From CAZADH01 sp964483805 (GTDB lineage Bacteria; Muiribacteriota; Ozemobacteria; Ozemobacterales; Ozemobacteraceae), in assembly GCA_964483805.1 (NCBI GenBank), contig CAZADH010000025.1, positions 1 through 34,173 on the forward strand: a stretch of DNA of 34,173 nt, read 5' to 3'. The notes under the pieces were generated by a model. It had not been told where the DNA came from. It worked only from the letters and a program-made list of their open reading frames with translations, and did not search any database. How positions within the stretch are numbered: position 1 is the stretch's first letter; the number at the start of each line of letters is the position of its first letter. Made by a program: the position numbers and the translations under genes. Shown piece after piece: positions 14,674 to 20,881 of the stretch.

Positions 14674-15579
14674 TCAGCGAGCCGTGGTCGGGGCGCGCAG
14701 CTTGCGCATCCGCACCTGGTTGCCGGTGCCCAGGAACGACAGCTCATCGAGACTGAGGCGGGCGAGGATGAGGCCGCGCCCGGTGGCCCGCAACAGGTTC
14801 TGCGGATCGGTCGGATCGGGCAGGCTCTTGAAATCGAAGCCCCGCCCGGCGTCGGTGACCACCCATTCGAAGCAGTCGGTGTGCATGGTGAACTCGATCT
14901 TGACCTGGCGGGCGGCCAGCACGGGGTCGGCAAGGCGGGCGGCGACGAGGTCGGCCCAGGCCCGGCCGCCAGCGTTGAGCGCGGCGGTCTTCTGCTCGCG
15001 CGCGATCTCGAGATTGCCGTGCTCGATGGCATTGACCAGGACCTCGACCAGGGCCAGGTGCACCGCCAGTCGGCCGGTCGGAGCGAGCAGACCCTCGGTG
15101 TCGAGCATCAGCCGGTCGACCACCTTGGCCACCAACTCAACGCGGTTGCCAATCGCCATGCCCAAGCGTCGTTCGTAGATCGCCCCGAGTACCTCGACGT
15201 TGCGGGTGCGGTCCTCGAGAATGGCCGAGTATTTCTCGAGCAATGCCAGGATGTCCCGAAGATTGACAGGTTTGAGCAGGTAATCGTTGGCGCGCAGGCG
15301 CAGGGCCCGCAAGGTGAAATCGGCGGTGTCTTGCGAGGTGGTCATGATGACCACCGCCGACGAGTTGGTTTTGCGAATGCTCTCGAGCATCTCGAGTCCG
15401 GTCATGCGGGGCATCATGATGTCGGACAGCACGATGTCCGGTTTGACGTCGCCGAAGGCCTGCAGCCCCTCGACGCCGTCCTTGGCGCCGACCACTTCGT
15501 AGCCATGTTTCTTGAGCCCGGAGACGAGCAGAAGTCGTGCGGTATCTTCGTCTTCGACGACCAGAATCTTGATGGGCAT
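14674..15579 (-). CDS. Receiver domain fused to GHKL (RsbW-like) ATPase/kinase, second copy
   Basis: This 301-residue protein has the same layout as the gene at 13611-14528. Its receiver domain has Asp53 (IVLSDIMMP) and Lys103 (YLLKP). Its GHKL domain has N box VEVLVNAIEHGN, G1 DAGRGFD and G2 GRGLILARL. The shared unusual fusion and opposite orientation indicate a duplication with divergence. The start is ATG 15579, with AAAGGA nine bases upstream on the minus strand. A TTG start three codons earlier would abut that site and is unlikely. The gene lies 75 bp downstream of the receiver-histidine kinase gene, which could phosphorylate it or share its transcript. An imperfect inverted repeat around CCCACGTGGG (15615-15624) lies between them. 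Confidence 0.88.
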   Translation of the reverse strand: MPIKILVVEDEDTARLLLVSGLKKHGYEVVGAKDGVEGLQAFGDVKPDIVLSDIMMPRMTGLEMLESIRKTNSSAVVIMTTSQDTADFTLRALRLRANDYLLKPVNLRDILALLEKYSAILEDRTRNVEVLGAIYERRLGMAIGNRVELVAKVVDRLMLDTEGLLAPTGRLAVHLALVEVLVNAIEHGNLEIAREQKTAALNAGGRAWADLVAARLADPVLAARQVKIEFTMHTDCFEWVVTDAGRGFDFKSLPDPTDPQNLLRATGRGLILARLSLDELSFLGTGNQVRMRKLRAPTTAR

Positions 15580-15654
15580 CTCGCGCAATCCTTTCGTATC
15601 GGTGCGGACAAATCCCCACGTGGGAAGGATACCGCAGTGAGCCTGGTTATCGCA

Positions 15655-16782
15655 TCAGGCGCCGGCAGCCGGAGGTTTCGGCAGCACGACCACGAGCGTG
15701 GTCCCCGCCTCATCGGAACTGGAAAACGAAATGACCCCATTCAGGGTTTGTGCCATGAGCCGCGCCGAGTATGCACCCAGCCCGGTGCCACCGATTTTTC
15801 CCTCCGTCTGGTATTTTTCAAAGAAGCGGCCGCGAATCGACGCCGGAATGGCGCCCGGATTGTGGATGGCCACCTCGATCTGCGCTCCGAGGTCACGGAC
15901 GGCCACGGTCACGACCGCCTCGGTGGGTGCGGCCTCGAAGGCGTTCTTCAGCAGGTTGCCCAGCAACGAGAACACCAGCATCTCTTCGCCGAGGATCGCG
16001 ACCTCGGCATCTTCAGCGGCCGGCCGCCCGCCCACGGTGAGGTCGAGACGCAGTTTTTTGAAGCGCAGCAACTCGTCGAGTTCGAGCGCCACCTGGCGAA
16101 CCGTCTTGATCAGGTCGATAACGGTTGCCTGTAACTGATACCGCCCCGTCTCCATTTTGACCAGATCGAGCGAGCGGTTGATCATCTCGATCATCCGCCA
16201 CGCCGATTTGCGGAGGTGCTCGACGATCAGGTTCTGTTCGTCGTTGAGCGGCCCGGAGAGCCGCAGCACCTCCGGGGCATTAACGAAGCCGGTGAGCGGA
16301 CTTTTGAGGTCATGGCGCGTGATGCGTTCGACATCTTCGCGCAGGCGCACGTTCTCGCGCAGCACCGAGTTCTGCCGGGCCAGTTCGACCATGGCGTGTT
16401 TCAAGGCGACGTGCGTCTTCACCCGGGCCCGTGCGACCTGAGGGTGCACGGGTTTGCTGATGAAGTCGACGGCCCCGACCTCGAAGGCCCGCGCCTCCTC
16501 GACCGGCTCGTTGAGTGCAGTCACGAAGATGATGGGAATGGCCGCGGTCGCGGGGTCGTTCTTGAGTTGCCGGCAGACCTCGTAGCCATCCATTTCGGGC
16601 ATGCAGACATCGAGCAGGATCAGGTCGGGCGGTTCAGCGGAACGGGCAATGGCCAGGGCCTTGTTGCCGTTCAAGGCAAAACGCACCTGGTAGTCGGCTT
16701 TGAAAATCTCCGCCAGGATCTCGATGTTCTCGAGCAAATCGTCGACAAGCAACAATGAGCTGCGTCGGTTGTTCTCATCCAT
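15655..16782 (-). CDS. Receiver-histidine kinase (REC-HisKA-HATPase)
   Basis: This 375-residue soluble protein has an N-terminal receiver domain with Asp58 (LILLDVCMP) and Lys110 (FISKP). A coiled linker leads to a HisKA helix with RHDLKSPLTG (His157) and a HATPase_c domain with N box LLGNLLKNAFEA and G2-type GTGLGAYSA. It lacks sensor and membrane segments, so its input probably comes by phosphotransfer or protein contact. The start is ATG 16782, preceded on the minus strand by AAGGA 11 bases upstream. Longer in-frame starts (to 16872) would read through the promoter and leader. A palindrome copy (16780-16792) spans the start codon and the space to the ribosome site. Confidence 0.9.
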   Translation of the reverse strand: MDENNRRSSLLLVDDLLENIEILAEIFKADYQVRFALNGNKALAIARSAEPPDLILLDVCMPEMDGYEVCRQLKNDPATAAIPIIFVTALNEPVEEARAFEVGAVDFISKPVHPQVARARVKTHVALKHAMVELARQNSVLRENVRLREDVERITRHDLKSPLTGFVNAPEVLRLSGPLNDEQNLIVEHLRKSAWRMIEMINRSLDLVKMETGRYQLQATVIDLIKTVRQVALELDELLRFKKLRLDLTVGGRPAAEDAEVAILGEEMLVFSLLGNLLKNAFEAAPTEAVVTVAVRDLGAQIEVAIHNPGAIPASIRGRFFEKYQTEGKIGGTGLGAYSARLMAQTLNGVISFSSSDEAGTTLVVVLPKPPAAGA

Positions 16783-16792
16783 ACGTTGTATT
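16780..16792. repeat. Palindrome copy covering a start codon
   Basis: CATAC-GTT-GTATT (9/10). It contains the 11-mer TACGTTGTATT and overlaps the ATG (16782-16780) of the minus-strand kinase gene, lying between its AAGGA site and the start. Confidence 0.5.
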
Positions 16793-16843
16793 TTCCTTGG
16801 GCACAGAATGCCGACACTGAACCCGGACCCAGGGTTCCTCTCG

Positions 16844-16872
16844 ATGTTACCGGGCGAAACCATGGCTGTCAA
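16844..16872 (-). promoter_or_regulatory. Promoter of the receiver-histidine kinase gene
   Basis: On the minus strand TTGACA (16872-16867) and TAACAT (16849-16844) are 17 bp apart, giving a start site near 16838 and a leader of about 55 nt. Confidence 0.65.
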
Positions 16873-16873
16873 A

Positions 16874-16890
16874 CGTGCGCAGGGCGCACG
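16874..16890. promoter_or_regulatory. Inverted repeat between two divergent -35 boxes (operator candidate)
   Basis: CGTGCGC-AGG-GCGCACG is a perfect 7+7 bp palindrome. It starts 2 bp after the minus-strand -35 (16867-16872) and ends 6 bp before the plus-strand -35 (16896-16901). That is an ideal place for one dimeric regulator to control both transcripts. Confidence 0.5.
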
Positions 16891-16895
16891 GGTTG

Positions 16896-16924
16896 TTGAA
16901 CCGCCGGCAGGCAGGTGCTATGAT
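16896..16924 (+). promoter_or_regulatory. Promoter of the TPR-pilB-pilC unit
   Basis: TTGAAC (16896-16901) and TATGAT (16919-16924) are 17 bp apart, with a start site near 16931 and about 32 nt of leader before ATG 16963. Confidence 0.65.
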
Positions 16925-16962
16925 GGGCACGGCCTGACACCGCGTGGTCGGGCCATTTGCCG

Positions 16963-17715
16963 ATGGCCAACGAGACACCCTACAGTCCGGCACTGCTCGA
17001 TGAGATCATCGAGGCGTGCATCAAGCATTTGCGCACCTCACCGAAAGACACCGAGGTGCTGTTTCATCTTGGCAACGCGTTTTATCTCAAGGGCCAGTTC
17101 GACCGGGGCAGCTTCTGCTTCATCAAGGCGGTCAACCTGAATCCGAAGAACCCAACGTTCTTTCTGCACCTGGGGCATACCTACCGGCAAATGGGTGAAA
17201 AGGAACAGGCCGTCGCCGCCTACGAGTCGGTGCTGACGCTCAACCCACGTTTCGCCGACGCACATTTCAACATCGGCATGGTGTTCTTCGACAACCGCCT
17301 GTGGGAGAAAGCCCGCACGTCGTTCGACAATGCCCTCAACATCAATCCACGCTACGCTGCCGCGCGGTATTTCACCGGGCGGGTCTGCGAAGAGGTGGGC
17401 CAGACGCAGCGGGCCATGCAGCACTACCGGCAGGTGATCGAAGACCATTTGCCTCATCAGATCAATCCGACCGGCATCACCCTGAACTGCGCGTTGATCT
17501 TCGATGACCTGGGTCTGCTCGATCAGGCCGAGCGCGAGTACCGTCGGGTCTTGAAAGACCATCCGGATTATGCCGATTACCACTATCACCTCGGCATGAT
17601 TCTGAGAAAGCGCGGCAAGATCGACGAATCGATGGACGAGTTCAGTATTGCCATTCGCCTCAATCCGCAGTACATGGAAGCACGACGCAAATATTGGGAA
17701 GCCGCCAGCGGTTGA
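16963..17715 (+). CDS. Tetratricopeptide-repeat protein upstream of pilB
   Basis: This 250-residue protein is built almost entirely of TPR units: VLFHLGNAFYLKGQFDRGSF, PTFFLHLGHTYRQMGEKEQA, ADAHFNIGMVFFDNRLWEKA, AAARYFTGRVCEEVGQTQRA, GITLNCALIFDDLGLLDQAE and ADYHYHLGMILRKRGKIDES. It has no signal peptide or membrane segment, so it is a cytoplasmic scaffold. The ATG at 16963 was chosen; a TTG two codons earlier (16957) is also in frame, and neither has a strong ribosome site. It lies 74 bp before pilB on the same strand, downstream of the only clear promoter. A role in assembling or regulating the pilus or secretion machine is therefore plausible (inference). Confidence 0.88.
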   Translation: MANETPYSPALLDEIIEACIKHLRTSPKDTEVLFHLGNAFYLKGQFDRGSFCFIKAVNLNPKNPTFFLHLGHTYRQMGEKEQAVAAYESVLTLNPRFADAHFNIGMVFFDNRLWEKARTSFDNALNINPRYAAARYFTGRVCEEVGQTQRAMQHYRQVIEDHLPHQINPTGITLNCALIFDDLGLLDQAEREYRRVLKDHPDYADYHYHLGMILRKRGKIDESMDEFSIAIRLNPQYMEARRKYWEAASG

Positions 17716-17789
17716 CCCCCGCCCGCCGGATGGTCCCAGCAAACAACCACTGTTGAGCGTTTTTCGGTAACCAGGAGCAAGCACCAGCA

Positions 17790-19475
17790 ATGTTCAAGCG
17801 CAAGAAGATCGGCGAGATGTTGGTCGCCGCTGGCGTGCTCGGCGAAAAGGAGCTCAACATCGGGCTGGCCGAGCAGAAAAAGCGCGGCAAGCGCATTGGT
17901 CAGGTACTGATCGAACTGGGCTACCTCACCGAAGACAAGCTCCTGCCGGTACTGGGCAAGCAGCTCAAGGTGCCGTTCATGGACCTGTCGAAGATCACGG
18001 TCCCACCCGAAGTCCTCAAGATGGTTCCCGAGAAGATCGCGCGCAAGCACAATATCATTCCGATCAGCTTCGACGGCAAGACGCTGATGGTCGGCATGGC
18101 CGATCCGCTCGATGTGTTCATCATCGACGAGATCCAGTTTCAGAACAACTGCGAGGTCGTGCGCGCCATCTGTTCCGAGAACCAGATCGTCGACATGCTC
18201 GGCAAATGCTACGTGGCGGGCGCCATGGCCGAAGCTCTGGCCGGCATGGATCCGGAAAACGCGAACAAGGCCGACGGCGCCGAACTCGACGCGATCAAGA
18301 AGGCCGGCGAAGAGACGCCGATCATCAAACTGGTCAACCTGGTGCTCAACCAGGCCGTGCAGAAGGGCGCATCCGACATTCACATCGAACCCGACGAGGG
18401 CGAACTGCGGGTGCGCTACCGCGTCGACGGTGGGCTGCGCATCGAAATGAGCCTGCAACCCGAAGCCCAGCAATCGCTGATCTCGCGTATCAAGATTCTC
18501 TCGGGCATGGATATCTCGGAACGCCGCCTGCCGCAGGACGGCCGTATCCAGATGATCATCATGGACAAGCCGATCGATTTCCGTGTCAATACCATCCCGA
18601 CAGCGTGGGGCGAAAAGGCCTGCTTGCGGATTCTCGACAAATCGAACGTGCAGGTCGAACTCGAGAACATGGGGTTCCAACCGAACAACTACAACCTCAT
18701 GAAGAAGGCGATCAACGCGCCGAACGGCATCATCCTGGTGACGGGGCCGACGGGCTCGGGAAAGACGACTACATTGTATGCATGTTTGAACTCGATCAAG
18801 GGTCCCGACATGAACATCTGTACCGTCGAAAACCCGGTCGAGTACAAACTGAAGTTCATCAACCAGGTGCAGGTGCGCGCCGAGATCGAGCTGACCTTCG
18901 GCATCGTGCTGCGCGCGTTTCTGCGACAGGATCCCGACGTCATCATGTTGGGCGAGATCCGCGACGAAGAAACCGCGAAGATCGCCATCGAGGCCGCCTT
19001 GACCGGCCACCTTGTCTTTGCCACCCTGCACACCAACGATGCGCCGAGCTCGTGTACCCGCCTCATCGACATGGGCGTCGAACCGTTTCTGGTTTCGGCC
19101 GCCATGCTGTGCTTCTGTTCGCAGCGTCTGGCCCGCCGCGTCTGCAAATTCTGCAAAGATGTCGACAGTACTCTCACCCCCGAGGTCATCAAAGACCTCG
19201 ACCTGCCCCCTGAGGCGATCAACGGCACCTATTATCGCGGCAAAGGCTGCGACAAGTGCGGCGGCAGCGGCTACAAGGGCCGCGTCGGTATCCATGAGGT
19301 CATGTACACCAACGAGACGTTGCGCCGCCTCGTCATTCAGAAAGCACCCACCGACGATCTGTTCAAGGCCGCGGTGCAGAATGGCATGATCACCATGAAG
19401 CAAGACGCGGTTTTCAAGTTCGCCCAGGGGTTGACCACGCCCGACGAAGTATTCGGCCTCGTTCGCAGCGATTGA
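17790..19475 (+). CDS. pilB: Type IV pilus assembly / type II secretion ATPase PilB (GspE family)
   Basis: This 561-residue protein has the full PilB layout. The N-terminal MshEN/GspE-N domain (about 1-150) begins KIGEMLVAAGVLGEKELNIG. A second N-terminal segment contains SDIHIEPDEGELRVRYRVDG. The motor domain has Walker A GPTGSGKT (319-326), an Asp box, Walker B DPDVIMLGEIRD (381-392, Glu389) and a His box TGHLVFATLHTN (405-416). The zinc-binding tetracysteine element is Cys452, Cys455, Cys487 and Cys490. It is a cytoplasmic hexamer that powers pilin assembly or pseudopilus extension. AGGAG at 17773-17777 precedes ATG 17790. pilC follows after 90 bp. Without pilin or secretin genes here, pilus and type II secretion roles cannot be told apart. 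Confidence 0.95.
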   Translation: MFKRKKIGEMLVAAGVLGEKELNIGLAEQKKRGKRIGQVLIELGYLTEDKLLPVLGKQLKVPFMDLSKITVPPEVLKMVPEKIARKHNIIPISFDGKTLMVGMADPLDVFIIDEIQFQNNCEVVRAICSENQIVDMLGKCYVAGAMAEALAGMDPENANKADGAELDAIKKAGEETPIIKLVNLVLNQAVQKGASDIHIEPDEGELRVRYRVDGGLRIEMSLQPEAQQSLISRIKILSGMDISERRLPQDGRIQMIIMDKPIDFRVNTIPTAWGEKACLRILDKSNVQVELENMGFQPNNYNLMKKAINAPNGIILVTGPTGSGKTTTLYACLNSIKGPDMNICTVENPVEYKLKFINQVQVRAEIELTFGIVLRAFLRQDPDVIMLGEIRDEETAKIAIEAALTGHLVFATLHTNDAPSSCTRLIDMGVEPFLVSAAMLCFCSQRLARRVCKFCKDVDSTLTPEVIKDLDLPPEAINGTYYRGKGCDKCGGSGYKGRVGIHEVMYTNETLRRLVIQKAPTDDLFKAAVQNGMITMKQDAVFKFAQGLTTPDEVFGLVRSD

Positions 19476-19489
19476 TGCACCTGTGTTAC

Positions 19490-19508
19490 CATGTCGACAA
19501 TCGACATG
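19490..19508. repeat. Perfect inverted repeat between pilB and pilC
   Basis: CATGTCGA-CAA-TCGACATG is an 8+8 bp perfect inverted repeat, 15 bp after the pilB stop and 58 bp before the pilC start. There is no U-tract. It could be an operator, a weak attenuating hairpin or an RNA processing site. Confidence 0.45.
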
Positions 19509-19565
19509 TTCCTGCTGAACCCAATGTCATCGAGCATTGCATGGCTGCATCATAGGAGCTGACAG

Positions 19566-20765
19566 ATGCCGCGTTACGAGTGCCAGGTCCGCAACGCCAA
19601 GGGCGACATTCTCAAGACCCAGCTCGAGGCCGACAATCTTCAGAAGCTGAGCGGCCTCTTGGCCGACAAAGGTTTCTCGCTGGTCAAAGCCACCGAGGTG
19701 AGGGGCGGCGGCGGCTTCAGCTTTGGCGGCAGCGTTTCGGCCAAAGAAATGATGGTCTTCACCGTGCAGTTCTCGACGATGATCGAGGCCCAGATCCCGA
19801 TCGTCGAGTCGATCGGCATTCTCGCCGATCAGACCGAGAACGTGTATTTCAAGAACATCATCCACGCGATCGGCAAAGACCTGCAATCGGGCAACAACCT
19901 GTCGGTGGCGCTGAAGAAGCACCCCAAAGTATTTACACGCATCTACATCAACATGGTCGAAGCCGGCGAGGCCGGCGGTATTCTCGACCAGGTGCTCAAG
20001 AAACTGGCCGCATTCTCTGAAGCCGACATGGCCATGCGCGGCAAGATCAAGGGCGCGCTGACCCTGCCCGTCGTTCAGGGCGTTCTGGCGACGGCTTGCG
20101 TCGTCTTTCTTCTGGTGAAGATCTTCCCGAACTTCACCAAGATGTTCAAGAAGATGAAGGCAGAGTTGCCGGGCATCACCAAGGCCCTCATCGCCATGTC
20201 CGATTTTCTCCGCGAGCAGTACATTGCCGCCATGGGCATCACCGGTGGCGTCATCGGCGGTCTGTGGGCGTTCTCGAAGACCGAAATCGGCGAGAACATC
20301 ATCGCCTACCTCTCGGTGCAGGCACCCATCGTCGGGCCCCTGAACAAGAAGATCGCCATCGGTCGTTTCGGTCGTACCTTCTCGGCCTTGCAAGCCGCCG
20401 GCGTGCCGATTCTCGAATCACTGAAGATCACCGGCTCGGTCATGGGCAACAAGGCCCTCGAGGCGATCATCATCAAGATGTCGACGGGCGTGCAGCAGGG
20501 CAAGGGCATGACCGCATCGATCAAGGGTGAAACGTTGTTCCCGACGATGGTCGTCAAAATGATGGAGGTCGGTGAAAACACCGGCAACCTGCCGAAGATG
20601 CTCGAGAAGATCGCCGATTTCTACGATCAGGAAACGGCCGAGGCGCTCGACGGCCTGACCGCCGCCATCACTCCGATCATGACCGTGGGCATGGGCATCG
20701 TCATCGGCACCATCGCCCTTTCGGTGTTCATGCCGCTGTTCAGCATGTGTCAGAACATGAAGTAA
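19566..20765 (+). CDS. pilC: Type IV pilus / type II secretion inner-membrane platform protein PilC (GspF family)
   Basis: This 399-residue protein starts with the short PilC/GspF N-terminal strand region (MPRYECQVRNAKGDILK) and has two T2SSF domains. The first (about 60-185) contains FTVQFSTMIEAQIPIVESIGIL and YINMVEAGEAGGILDQVL. The second (about 260-385) contains FGRTFSALQAAGVPILESLKI and MMEVGENTGNLPKMLEKIA. Three membrane segments fit the family: GALTLPVVQGVLATACVVFLLV, AAMGITGGVIGGLWAF and PIMTVGMGIVIGTIALSVFMPLF. It anchors the PilB motor in the inner membrane. AGGAG at 19554-19558 precedes ATG 19566. It is the last gene of the TPR-pilB-pilC unit. Confidence 0.95.
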   Translation: MPRYECQVRNAKGDILKTQLEADNLQKLSGLLADKGFSLVKATEVRGGGGFSFGGSVSAKEMMVFTVQFSTMIEAQIPIVESIGILADQTENVYFKNIIHAIGKDLQSGNNLSVALKKHPKVFTRIYINMVEAGEAGGILDQVLKKLAAFSEADMAMRGKIKGALTLPVVQGVLATACVVFLLVKIFPNFTKMFKKMKAELPGITKALIAMSDFLREQYIAAMGITGGVIGGLWAFSKTEIGENIIAYLSVQAPIVGPLNKKIAIGRFGRTFSALQAAGVPILESLKITGSVMGNKALEAIIIKMSTGVQQGKGMTASIKGETLFPTMVVKMMEVGENTGNLPKMLEKIADFYDQETAEALDGLTAAITPIMTVGMGIVIGTIALSVFMPLFSMCQNMK

Positions 20766-20787
20766 CCGACGTTCCTGGGCGACTGAT

Positions 20788-20802
20788 AAATACGTTGTAT
20801 TT
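20788..20802. repeat. Perfect palindrome copy in the pilC / kinase convergent gap
   Basis: AAATAC-GTT-GTATTT, containing TACGTTGTATT (20791-20801). It is the most conspicuous structure in the 116-bp gap 20766-20881, where I see no ordinary terminator for either gene. Confidence 0.7.
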
Positions 20803-20881
20803 CTAATTGCCTCGTTGCCGTCGTCGGGTGTTCCCAATCTTCGGCCTCGTCAAAGGCTTGCCCGCGGCGCCAGATCGTCGT

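Noticed and set aside
15580..15588. TTG start for the second receiver-GHKL gene
   Set aside because: It would directly abut the AAAGGA ribosome site, while ATG 15579 has normal spacing.
16783..16872. Longer start for the receiver-histidine kinase
   Set aside because: The extension reads through the -10 element and leader. Domain homology and the AAGGA site support ATG 16782.
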